Shown here: positions 1-6,676 of the stretch, in pieces
Position numbering within the stretch: the stretch's first letter is position 1
Layout of the letters: every line of letters starts with the position of its first letter
Assembly (NCBI GenBank): GCA_009774465.1
Contig: VSNT01000175.1
Location: forward strand, 1-6,696
Direction of reading: 5' to 3'
DNA from: Lachnospiraceae bacterium
GTDB lineage: Bacteria; Bacillota_A; Clostridia; Lachnospirales; Lachnospiraceae
DNA: 6,696 nt
The notes under the pieces: generated by a model
Databases searched by the model: none
What the model was told of the DNA's origin: nothing
Seen by the model: only the letters and a program-made list of their open reading frames with translations
Made by a program: the position numbers and the translations under genes

Positions 1-2512
1 GCACAGCCTGTATGCCCGCCTCAAACAAAAGCTTCCTGTCCATAAATTCATAGCGGTAATTCAGACGCACGCCCGCGATCTGCTTCTGGTATTCCAGCCC
101 AAGAGGCATAGGGGCAAAGGGAAGTTTCCCGAAAACTGCCTCATAAAATGTCCGGCTCTTTTGATAAAGCTCTCTGTTTTGCAAAAGGAACCTTGCCTCC
201 CATTCGATAAAAGTTCCGTAATCACCGATTTCTTCCTGATAAAAAGTCCGCAGTTTTTCCTCCAAAGGATAATTCTTTAAACGATACCGGTCCATAAAAT
301 TTACCTGTCTTCCCATACCAGCTTCTTTTTTCTGCAAGGTATAATTATTCCCCAGCAAAGCTTTGTCACCGGAAACTGTTTCATACTCATAGTTCCGATT
401 TTCTCTAAATAGTGCATCCAGCTTTCCAAGCTTTGAAATAATCTCCTCTTCCGACAGCGGAATGCATTTTTTAACGGCGTCACTTCCCTCTTCCAGCTCC
501 GGAATTTCCACCGGCGCATCAGGATCATAAATGCCAAATCCTTTCTTTTCCGAAAGGTCATCTTTTTCCTTCCCTAAGATTTCTTCCAGCAGAATCTTTT
601 CTTTATCCGTGGGATGCTCTATTTCTGCTGCCAGAGATTTTACCCTCTGATAAAAGCCTTCTTTTTCCTTATTCTTTGAAAGACGGAGCATCAAATCCAA
701 TCCTGCGCTGCGCTTCTCTTCCCTGTCATCCGCCAGAAGACGCTTTAAGCATCCTTCCATAGACGCATCCTCCTGCTCCATAAGAAACTCTAATAACTCT
801 TTGCGCAGTTTGCTCCGTTTAAACCGCAGCATATCCTCCATCAACCGGTAATCCTGCTCCTTTAAGGACAAATTTTTTACCAGCTTAATCGCCTTTGAAG
901 AAGTGGACTCCTCTGCATTACCCATATACTGAATCAGCAGTTCCCTCTGCCTTTGATTAGAGGGATGGTATAAAAGCAAATTTAAAAGATATCCCCTGTC
1001 ATAGCTGCTTCCTGCCACTTCTCCCAATAGCCCCGCCATGTAAGTGATCTTTTCCTCATCCTGCAGTACATAAGCGGTAAATGCCATCTGACGAACCACT
1101 GCAGAAGGGGTAAGCTCCACCCGATACCAGGGAAAAATGCATGGATCAAAAACAAGACCTTTTTTCGGCAGCCTTTCATAGATACCGGCGAATTTTTCAT
1201 ACTGGCTTAAAGCATCTTCCTTATCTGCAAAATAATCTGTCAGTACCGGCCTTTTAGGGGCAGGAACACTCCGTGAATCAGACGGTCCCTGATACAAAAG
1301 GCCTCTGATCCAGCCTCCAAGGCGCATGGTAAACGCCGGCATATATGCCGCAACCAGCTCTAAGTCATCAGTATGTTCCAAAACCACCTTACGGGCAGCT
1401 TTTATTTTTAAAGAATCATCAAATAAATTTAAATTATAAAAGGATGCGGTCAGTTTCTGGTTTTTCGTTCCATAATCAATCAGGTCAAACATCGCTTCAA
1501 CAGCATCCTCCGCCTCGTTAAATCCAAGGGCCCAAAGGGCTGCGCTGATGGCAATGGAGTCGTTACTGTGCAATTGTTCCTTACAAAATTCTTTCTCCCG
1601 CAGGCATCGCCCCATCAGCCTTAAAAGCTTTTCATTGATCCGGTCTACATTTTTTTCATCATAGATTCCAATCCATGTAGAAACTGCGCGTTTCACTGAG
1701 GAATAACGAATCAAATCATTTTCTTCAATCACCTGAAAAAGATGTAAAAATCCTTCCCTGGTTCCCTCGTCCATCGTTTCACAGACTGCCTGCCTTAAAC
1801 CTTCCTGCAATCTGGCGGCAAGTAAAAGATCCCCAAGGAGTTTATGTAATTCCTGATTGCCGGAACGGATAATACCAAGAATCATCTCCCGGTCCAGATA
1901 AGCAGTATTATTTTCACTTAAAATCAAATCTTTCAACGCATTTATTACCGACTGATTTTTTCTGTCAATTTCCGCTGCATAAATCAGACTGAAATTCCGG
2001 TTAAAATTCCAGTCATTTTTGATATAATCCAGCTTCTCCTCATCCAGGCGCTTATAAATATAGTCCTCCAGCCTTCCATCAAAATAAAATAACTTTTCAT
2101 AAGTAGTAAGCAGAGAAAACACCAGTGAAATCTGTGGACCATAGCCTTTTGTACGTACCGTTCTCCTGTTCCATCCGTAGGAAAAAGGAAACTGATTCAG
2201 TTTATCTATGATAAAAAGATAAGACTCCTGATAATTTTCGGGCACAAAAGCATCCAGCAGTCCTTTATGAACATGCGTCATTGGTAACATGCCTCTCTGG
2301 TCAAACCATTGGGAAGGCTTTTTCTCCGGATTTGCATAAAACTGCCTTGCAATCTTTCCAGTGTGCTCCCCTCTTCCTCCCAGCTGTCCCAAAAGCTCCA
2401 GCGCCAGTTCCCTGTCATTTCCCGACAGTTTTCGAATTTTCTGCTCCAACTGCGCTTTCCGCCTGTTGGTGATTTCCCGTCTTGTGTTGTAATCAAATAC
2501 CTGATTTTTCAA
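1..2512 (-). CDS. DUF5724/DUF4132-type giant protein, N-terminal 837 residues (partial)
   Basis: One uninterrupted frame of 837 codons runs from a TTG start to the left edge with no stop, so the C-terminal part is missing from the window. The product is soluble, helix-rich and charged, with no signal peptide or membrane segment. Residues about 190-380 and 470-650 read like helical (HEAT/ARM-like) repeats. A KKGFGIYDP motif lies at about 657-664, followed by acidic residues and an SEEEIISKLGKLDALF helix. From memory, the GFGxYDP motif and overall style match Firmicute proteins annotated DUF5724 followed by DUF4132, usually about 1,600 residues or more; DUF4132 itself would lie outside the window. 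The biochemical role is unknown; E. coli relatives (YehI, MolR) are near MoxR ATPase, VWA and SWIM genes. The start is fixed because an in-frame TGA lies ten codons upstream with no ATG or GTG between. The gene is co-translated with the 139-residue gene. Confidence 0.75.
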   Translation of the reverse strand, partial: MKNQVFDYNTRREITNRRKAQLEQKIRKLSGNDRELALELLGQLGGRGEHTGKIARQFYANPEKKPSQWFDQRGMLPMTHVHKGLLDAFVPENYQESYLFIIDKLNQFPFSYGWNRRTVRTKGYGPQISLVFSLLTTYEKLFYFDGRLEDYIYKRLDEEKLDYIKNDWNFNRNFSLIYAAEIDRKNQSVINALKDLILSENNTAYLDREMILGIIRSGNQELHKLLGDLLLAARLQEGLRQAVCETMDEGTREGFLHLFQVIEENDLIRYSSVKRAVSTWIGIYDEKNVDRINEKLLRLMGRCLREKEFCKEQLHSNDSIAISAALWALGFNEAEDAVEAMFDLIDYGTKNQKLTASFYNLNLFDDSLKIKAARKVVLEHTDDLELVAAYMPAFTMRLGGWIRGLLYQGPSDSRSVPAPKRPVLTDYFADKEDALSQYEKFAGIYERLPKKGLVFDPCIFPWYRVELTPSAVVRQMAFTAYVLQDEEKITYMAGLLGEVAGSSYDRGYLLNLLLYHPSNQRQRELLIQYMGNAEESTSSKAIKLVKNLSLKEQDYRLMEDMLRFKRSKLRKELLEFLMEQEDASMEGCLKRLLADDREEKRSAGLDLMLRLSKNKEKEGFYQRVKSLAAEIEHPTDKEKILLEEILGKEKDDLSEKKGFGIYDPDAPVEIPELEEGSDAVKKCIPLSEEEIISKLGKLDALFRENRNYEYETVSGDKALLGNNYTLQKKEAGMGRQVNFMDRYRLKNYPLEEKLRTFYQEEIGDYGTFIEWEARFLLQNRELYQKSRTFYEAVFGKLPFAPMPLGLEYQKQIAGVRLNYRYEFMDRKLLFEAGIQAV

Positions 2513-2513
2513 C

Positions 2514-2933
2514 TTACCACATCCTTCCCGCCAGCATAGTCAGCCTGACAAATGTAAATATGCTTTCCTCTGTAATTTGAATCCTCTCCTCCAATGCTTC
2601 CAGAGGGGTTTCATTTAAAAAGATCCTGTAAATTCCATCCTCAAAGCATTGAATGGCATTTTCCTGGGCTTTCATAAGGTCTGCTTTCTTCTCCCCGTAA
2701 TTAACCCCAAAGGATACTTTTCCGGCCTGCGCCATATCCGTAATCTCTTCACTGGTCAGACAGCGCAATAATTCCGGTGGCTCCATACGACAATTGTATT
2801 CCTCAACTCCCGCCTGGGTAACAGCACAAATCAACTCCCGAAGGGTTTGGGGATGCCCCGGAATTTCATAAGTTACCGTTTTAACAGATTGTCTTCGTTT
2901 TCCCAGGGACTTTAAATTAACCTTTATTTCCAC
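2514..2933 (-). CDS. Small conserved-looking protein with beta-grasp-like ends, partner of the DUF4132-type protein
   Basis: This gene encodes 139 residues from a GTG start with a strong GGGGGAG site six bases upstream (2940-2946). No named domain is recognised. Residues 1-25 form a strand pair (EIKVNLKSLG, then VKTVTYEIPG), residues 29-47 a helix (QTLRELICAVTQAGVEEYN), and residues 101-136 a strand-turn-strand ending in LAG (IYRIFLNETPLE, then ESIFTFVRLTMLAG). This order resembles MoaD/ThiS ubiquitin-like proteins, with an insert at about 50-100 that contains GKVSFGVNYGEK. It lacks a C-terminal GlyGly; instead it ends AGRMW. The fold is my inference, not a database result. The gene is separated from the downstream giant gene by a single base, which implies a fixed stoichiometric or functional partnership. 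It is probably cytoplasmic, since no signal peptide or membrane segment is present. Confidence 0.8.
   Translation of the reverse strand: MEIKVNLKSLGKRRQSVKTVTYEIPGHPQTLRELICAVTQAGVEEYNCRMEPPELLRCLTSEEITDMAQAGKVSFGVNYGEKKADLMKAQENAIQCFEDGIYRIFLNETPLEALEERIQITEESIFTFVRLTMLAGRMW
2523..2528 (-). promoter_or_regulatory. Ribosome binding site that decides the TTG start of the giant gene
   Basis: The minus strand reads GGAAGG, then ten bases, then TTG at 2512-2510. The site lies within the last codons of the upstream gene, whose TAA stop ends at 2514, one base before the TTG. The next in-frame ATG is about 75 codons downstream with no comparable site, so TTG initiation coupled to termination of the upstream gene is the best reading. 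Confidence 0.65.
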
Positions 2934-2986
2934 CAGGTGCTCCCCCTTTCGTCCAAAGGTAATAACAGGTAATTCCCTTTTCTTAT

Positions 2987-2992
2987 AGTATA
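2987..2992 (-). promoter_or_regulatory. Possible -10 box for the 139-residue gene and giant-gene operon
   Basis: The minus strand reads TATACT about 54 bases upstream of the GTG start. The -35 position seventeen bases away (3010-3015) reads TTTCCT, a poor match to TTGACA. It lies in the divergent region shared with traX. The call rests on the -10 match and location only. Confidence 0.3.
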
Positions 2993-3043
2993 CTTTAAAC
3001 TTGTGGAGAAGGAAATATGATATGTATTTTCATCAAACATTAT

Positions 3044-3072
3044 TTGAAAAAAACGGTGGGATATTGTAATAT
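3044..3072 (+). promoter_or_regulatory. Probable sigma-A-type promoter for traX
   Basis: TTGAAA at 3044-3049 and TAATAT at 3067-3072 are separated by exactly 17 bases. A second TAATAT follows at 3075-3080. Transcription from here would give a 5' leader of about 50-60 bases before the ATG at 3135. The leader is very AT-rich and contains an imperfect inverted repeat (AAATTTGT at 3089-3096 and ACAATTTT at 3111-3118), which is not strong enough to call a regulatory RNA. Confidence 0.5.
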
Positions 3073-3134
3073 TCTAATATGTGAATTTAAATTTGTGGGA
3101 ATCATAAATTACAATTTTGATGGGATTTGTTAAA

Positions 3135-3917
3135 ATGGAAAAAATGATTACTAAGGATAAATTAAAAGGATTATCTGGAAATCAGCTTAAACTGCTTGCA
3201 ATTGCTTCCATGCTGATTGATCATTTGGCATGGACTATATGGCCTGGATATGATAATAAGGCATGGTGGCTTATTGGTATTCATTTGGTTGGGAGGCTGG
3301 CAGCTCCAATTATGTGGTTTATGATTGCAGAGGGATATTACTATACAAAAAACCTTAAAAAATATATGTTCAGGCTGTTTGTGTTCTCTATTCTGTCTCA
3401 TTTTGCATATAATTTCTGCTTTGGAATAAACTTTATCCCCTTCCAGGACTCAGTTTTCGACCAAACCAGCGTAATTTGGGCACTTTTCTGTGCTGTAATT
3501 GCCCTGTATATCTTTGATGATGAAAAAAGAAGCTTTCCATTAAAAAAGTGGCAGAAAACATTGCTGATTATGGCATTGTGCGCATTGGCTTTTCCCTCCG
3601 ACTGGTCATGCTTCCCCGTACTGTGTACCCTGCATATTTATCAAAACAGAGGAAATTTAAGGAAACAGGTATTGGGAATGCTGGCATATTTATCCATGTA
3701 TGTCCTTGTATGGTGCCTGTGTATTGATGTAGTCTATGGCCTGCTTCAATTTGGCACTATTATCGTATGGCCTTTTATGCATTTTTACAATGGCACAAGG
3801 GGAAAAGCCAAATGGATGAAATGGTTTTTCTATGTGTTCTATGTGGGGCATTTAGTTTTGTGCGGAATCCTTCGTCTGTTATTGCATGGAAATATTGGTA
3901 CGATTGTTGGCGGATGA
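3135..3917 (+). CDS. TraX-family integral membrane protein
   Basis: The 260-residue product matches the TraX family, named for the F-plasmid protein that N-acetylates pilin. Family marks are GLSGNQLKLLAIASMLIDH at 12-30, a GRLAAPIMWFMIAEGYYYTKN stretch at 53-73, and YNGTRG at 218-223 near the end. Several hydrophobic segments (about 17-37, 55-70, 78-96, 112-128, 141-153, 178-200, 203-216 and 228-250) predict a polytopic inner-membrane protein; the length is typical of the family. In Firmicutes, chromosomal TraX proteins have no established substrate, so an acyltransferase role is only inferred. The frame can be extended to TTG 3117 or ATG 3120, but neither has a good ribosome site. ATG 3135 has GGGA nine bases upstream; ATG 3144 is an alternative. 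It is transcribed alone, diverging from the 139-residue gene and converging with the coiled-coil gene 19 bases away. No conjugation genes are visible. Confidence 0.85.
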   Translation: MEKMITKDKLKGLSGNQLKLLAIASMLIDHLAWTIWPGYDNKAWWLIGIHLVGRLAAPIMWFMIAEGYYYTKNLKKYMFRLFVFSILSHFAYNFCFGINFIPFQDSVFDQTSVIWALFCAVIALYIFDDEKRSFPLKKWQKTLLIMALCALAFPSDWSCFPVLCTLHIYQNRGNLRKQVLGMLAYLSMYVLVWCLCIDVVYGLLQFGTIIVWPFMHFYNGTRGKAKWMKWFFYVFYVGHLVLCGILRLLLHGNIGTIVGG

Positions 3918-3936
3918 TAGTTAAAGTACTACTCTG

Positions 3937-4416
3937 TTACACAGAAACCGAAATACTTGCCGTCTGTTCTATCCTGCTGGCCTCTCCTGTTTTCGTATAA
4001 ATCACAGGTTCCTGGGCAGAATCAGAATGTGATTTGGGCGCATCAGAGCAATTCAAATCGGTGTTACTTTTAAGTAAAACTTTGCCTTCCTCGCTCACTT
4101 CCACGGTATCCGCTTCTCTGTTTTCTTCAATTTTTTCTTCGAATTTTTCACGTTCTTCCCTGCGTTTTTGAATGGATTCTTCCCTCTCCAGCTTTTCTTT
4201 TTCCTTAAGTTCCTCAGCCTCTTCTTTCATTCCTTCATCAGCTTTTTCCTTGTACTCCTTTGCTTTACCTTCAAATTCATTGGCATACCCCATTGCCCGT
4301 TCCATTGTGGCTGTATCTCCTTTGCGTCGTGCCTCCTTATAAACTCTCATAGGCACATCTACCATGTCCATATTTGTTCTGGCTCCTACAATTCCTTCCA
4401 TTACTTTTGTATGCAT
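3937..4416 (-). CDS. Small charged coiled-coil protein of unknown function
   Basis: The 159-residue product is not assigned to a named family. Residues 1-25 are mixed (VMEGIVGARTNMDMVDVPMR). Residues about 26-100 are Lys/Glu/Arg-rich with long uninterrupted helix, including RKGDTATMERAMGYANEFE at 31-49 and KEKEKLEREE at 71-80, and strongly predict a coiled coil. The tail from 101 is low-complexity and polar, containing DTVEVSEEGKVLL at 103-115, PVIYTKTGE at 137-145, and an alternating SISVSV end. There is no signal peptide or membrane span. Similar proteins are, to my recollection, common as hypotheticals in Lachnospiraceae. It has a perfect AGGAGG site eight bases before its ATG and a TATAAT box in the 65-base gap after the kinase gene, so it is probably transcribed separately. 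It may be regulated by the adjacent two-component system; no function is assigned. Confidence 0.85.
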   Translation of the reverse strand: MHTKVMEGIVGARTNMDMVDVPMRVYKEARRKGDTATMERAMGYANEFEGKAKEYKEKADEGMKEEAEELKEKEKLEREESIQKRREEREKFEEKIEENREADTVEVSEEGKVLLKSNTDLNCSDAPKSHSDSAQEPVIYTKTGEASRIEQTASISVSV

Positions 4417-4424
4417 GAATAAAT

Positions 4425-4430
4425 CCTCCT
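4425..4430 (-). promoter_or_regulatory. Consensus ribosome binding site of the coiled-coil gene
   Basis: The minus strand reads AGGAGG followed by an eight-base spacer and ATG (4416-4414). It is the strongest ribosome site in the window and suggests high expression of a protein of otherwise unknown role. Confidence 0.75.
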
Positions 4431-4452
4431 GAGTCTTTATTTTTCTTTCGAC

Positions 4453-4458
4453 ATTATA
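4453..4458 (-). promoter_or_regulatory. Perfect -10 box upstream of the coiled-coil gene
   Basis: The minus strand reads TATAAT, 36 bases upstream of the ATG and within the gap after the kinase stop. The -35 position at 17-base spacing (4476-4481) reads AACGGA, which is not a recognisable -35, so an activator may be needed. TCGAAAG follows at 4451-4445, as also seen after the -10 of the response-regulator gene. Confidence 0.45.
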
Positions 4459-4459
4459 A

Positions 4460-4478
4460 GGAAATTTATTAGTTTTCC
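4460..4478. repeat. Short inverted repeat over the spacer and -35 region of the coiled-coil gene promoter
   Basis: GGAAA at 4460-4464 and TTTCC at 4474-4478 are perfect inverted arms separated by nine AT-rich bases. It sits immediately upstream of the TATAAT box, where an operator would lie. A five-base AT-rich stem with no T-tract does not qualify as a terminator for the kinase gene. Confidence 0.35.
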
Positions 4479-4481
4479 GTT

Positions 4482-5864
4482 TTAAACAGCCTGTTTGCTG
4501 TCATGTCCGGCAACATTTATCGGTATTAAAATCGAACTCGTAAAAACAGCATTTTGAAAATTTATATTCATCACCCCATTATATCTGTTTACCACGTCAT
4601 TCACATTCAGCAGGCCAATCCCATGCATCTTTGAATTTTTCCTGCCTGTGGCTCCATGTACATATGGTTCCTCTGCGCTGTTTTGCACTTCCAGAAGGAA
4701 GCAGCTTTTCACCACTTTCGCCTGAATTTTGATAAAGCTACGCTTCCTGTCCGCTGCTTTGCTATAAGGCAGCCGCTCACATGCCTCCAGCGCATTATCC
4801 AGTATATTTCCAAACAGTACACATAGATCAAACTCACTGATACAATGACTTTTCGGCACCTGCACATCACATTCCCACAAAATATCTTTCTCTTCCGCCG
4901 CCTTTCGTTTTTGCTCTAAAAGCGCATCCACTACCTGATTTCCAGTCACTTCCTCACCGGTTTTAATGCCCGCCCTTTCTTCCATATTTTTTAAATAACT
5001 TCTCATTTTTTCCCATTCTTTGTTTTCCAAAAGTCCTCCTAAAGCAATGATATGGTTTTTCATATCATGCCTCAACCGCTCCAACTGGCTGTACTGCTCC
5101 TCCAACATTTGATATGCAGCAATCTGGGCATAATACTGGCTGCTTTTTCTCTGTTCCAGATATATTTTGTCCATCCCTAAAACATAAAATCCTATTGCAA
5201 GCATAGACAATAATGCAAGTATGCCAACCCCCGCATTGCTGAAAATCTGATCATAATACAGCCCTAAATTTCCTCCGCTTCTAACCAAAATGCCATATCC
5301 CGCTCCCCAATTTGCCACATCAAATACTGCTGTAATCATAAAAAATGGAATCGCCAATACAACATGCCATCTTTTCATCCTTCCATAAAAACAGGACACC
5401 GGATGAATTGACAACAGGTACACCGCCAGACTTCCGGTGAGTAAACTGATACAAAAAATCAGCTTCATCTCCCACTCATTTAAAAAAGGAACCGAAATGC
5501 CTTTCTGTGTATGTAGCCAGATCAGGTAAAGACTGGAAAAACAGGAGGTACAAAAATTTTCCACCAGTATCGTTACCGTCATCAACATGGAAGAGGCAAG
5601 TATTTTCTTTTCCATTGTTCCCTGAAACAATAATACTACTGCTCCAAGAAAAAGAAAATGCCCTGACAAATCATAGACAATATTGGGAAAAAAACAGTAT
5701 TTACTCATTATATTCTGCAGTATCCAGCCCGCAAAAAGAACCAATAAAAATACCCACTCCCGCATTCTTGAACTGTCCAAATAGGCTTTACAAAACTTTT
5801 TTACTGTCCATAGATAACACATATAGCATAATGCTACTATAAAGTTTCCAGCCAACTCTGCCAT
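4482..5864 (-). CDS. GHKL sensor histidine kinase (AgrC-like, seven membrane segments)
   Basis: The 460-residue product has about seven N-terminal hydrophobic segments (near 5-21, 36-54, 62-80, 88-108, 132-152, 166-184 and 211-231). A linker helix leads to LRHDMKNH at 264-271, whose first histidine (266) is the predicted phosphorylation site, and GNQVVDALLEQK at 308-319 completes the dimerisation region. The ATPase domain shows the N-box NILDNALEA (353-361) and the G-box HGIGLLNV (414-421). This architecture is that of the AgrC/HPK10 group, whose members sense secreted peptides; peptide sensing here is inferred from family. The frame is open to an ATG at 5912, but I chose ATG 5864 because it overlaps the response-regulator stop by one base (TGATG) and has GGAGG nine bases upstream; GTG 5867 is an alternative. 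It phosphorylates the adjacent LytTR regulator. No peptide or peptide-processing gene is visible. Confidence 0.9.
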   Translation of the reverse strand: MAELAGNFIVALCYMCYLWTVKKFCKAYLDSSRMREWVFLLVLFAGWILQNIMSKYCFFPNIVYDLSGHFLFLGAVVLLFQGTMEKKILASSMLMTVTILVENFCTSCFSSLYLIWLHTQKGISVPFLNEWEMKLIFCISLLTGSLAVYLLSIHPVSCFYGRMKRWHVVLAIPFFMITAVFDVANWGAGYGILVRSGGNLGLYYDQIFSNAGVGILALLSMLAIGFYVLGMDKIYLEQRKSSQYYAQIAAYQMLEEQYSQLERLRHDMKNHIIALGGLLENKEWEKMRSYLKNMEERAGIKTGEEVTGNQVVDALLEQKRKAAEEKDILWECDVQVPKSHCISEFDLCVLFGNILDNALEACERLPYSKAADRKRSFIKIQAKVVKSCFLLEVQNSAEEPYVHGATGRKNSKMHGIGLLNVNDVVNRYNGVMNINFQNAVFTSSILIPINVAGHDSKQAV

Positions 5865-6580
5865 CACATGATTCCTCCGCTTTTTTTCATATACATCAGA
5901 AACTCCCTGCAAAATTCATCATATCGCCTTTTTGCAATTGCAATTCTCTCTCCATTATCAAGAATAACCTCCTGCCGGTTATACCCGGCAGCATACTTCA
6001 AATTTACAAGATAGCCCTTGTGACTCCTGAAAAAACCTTTCCCCTGCAGACAATTTTCCAAAATGCCAAGTTTCTCATAATAGGCAAAGCTCTCTTCTTT
6101 TCCATGCACATGAATGATTCTTCCCTTTACCTCAAAATAGTAAATATCATCTAAAAACAGCTTCTTTTTCTGCCTTTCCCTGCTGACAATCATAAATTCC
6201 TGTGGATGACTTTCCAGCTTCAAAACAGCCTTTTCCAAAACCCGTTTTAACTTCTTTTCATCAATCGGCTTTAGCAGATACCAAAAAGCTTCCACATCAT
6301 AAGCTTCAAAAACATAGTCCCTGCTGGAAGATATGAAAATTAGTATTTTATTAAATGTTTTTTCCCTGAAAAGCTGTGCAGTCTGCATCCCGTCCAAATC
6401 CCGCATAAGGATGTCCAAAAATATGATGTCAAATCCCTCTGATGAACTTAAAAGTTCCTGTCCACTGCTGAATTGACGCAAAATGCAAGGCAGTTTCATC
6501 TCCTCCATAATTTTCTTTACTTTTCCTGCTATGCCGCAGCATTCTATCAGCTCGTCATCACACACCGCAATTGATAACAT
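5864..6580 (-). CDS. LytTR-family response regulator (AgrA-like)
   Basis: The 238-residue product has an N-terminal receiver domain (about 1-120) with the acidic pair D8 and D9, the phospho-acceptor D56 in FDIIFLDI, S84 at the switch position, and K104 followed by P105. All key residues are intact. A LytTR DNA-binding domain follows (about 129-232), with DDIYYFEVKGRIIHVH at 144-159 and a family-typical FFRSHKGYLVNL at 183-194. Such regulators activate promoters by binding paired nine-base direct repeats upstream of weak -35 regions. The ATG at 6580 gives the canonical receiver start MLSIAVCDDE; its ribosome site is weak (GGGCGG about eight bases upstream). It is the first gene of a two-gene operon with the kinase, with stop and start codons overlapping by one base. 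Its targets are not known; its own promoter and that of the coiled-coil gene are candidates. Confidence 0.92.
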   Translation of the reverse strand: MLSIAVCDDELIECCGIAGKVKKIMEEMKLPCILRQFSSGQELLSSSEGFDIIFLDILMRDLDGMQTAQLFREKTFNKILIFISSSRDYVFEAYDVEAFWYLLKPIDEKKLKRVLEKAVLKLESHPQEFMIVSRERQKKKLFLDDIYYFEVKGRIIHVHGKEESFAYYEKLGILENCLQGKGFFRSHKGYLVNLKYAAGYNRQEVILDNGERIAIAKRRYDEFCREFLMYMKKSGGIM

Positions 6581-6599
6581 GATTCTTACCGCCCTTTCG

Positions 6600-6605
6600 A
6601 TTATA
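6600..6605 (-). promoter_or_regulatory. Perfect -10 box for the response regulator/kinase operon
   Basis: The minus strand reads TATAAT 19 bases upstream of the ATG at 6580, which implies a very short leader. The -35 position at 17-base spacing (6623-6628) reads CTCATT, not a consensus match, compatible with activator dependence or autoregulation. TCGAAAG at 6600-6594 overlaps the last base of the -10. Confidence 0.45.
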
Positions 6606-6676
6606 TGGTATGTATCGGCATGAATGAGGAAAAAACTTGGGTGGATGTTGTGAACGGGAGATTTGGGGTAGTGTGT

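Noticed and set aside
2278..2539. Several 60-76 codon frames on both strands
   Set aside because: All overlap the start of the giant gene, which is continuous over 837 codons; they lack ribosome sites and family features.
3933..3945. TCTGT-TAC-ACAGA hairpin between the convergent traX and coiled-coil genes, considered as a terminator
   Set aside because: The stem is only five base pairs with a three-base loop, it overlaps the end of the coiled-coil gene, and neither strand has a T-tract after it.
3767..4000. 77-codon plus-strand frame spanning the end of traX
   Set aside because: It is an out-of-frame shadow of traX that runs into the antisense of the coiled-coil gene, with no ribosome site.
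4168..4422. 84-codon plus-strand frame rich in Phe and Leu
   Set aside because: It is the antisense of the Lys/Glu-rich coiled coil, which automatically produces a hydrophobic reverse frame.
4485..4497. AAACAG-G-CTGTTT inverted repeat at the end of the kinase gene
   Set aside because: It lies in the last sense codons and the stop codon of the kinase, has an almost absent loop, and is not followed by a T-tract; probably coincidental.
5507..5842. 111-codon open frame on the plus strand
   Set aside because: It lies antisense to the membrane region of the sensor kinase, which has clear family motifs and coupling to the regulator. It has no recognisable protein features.
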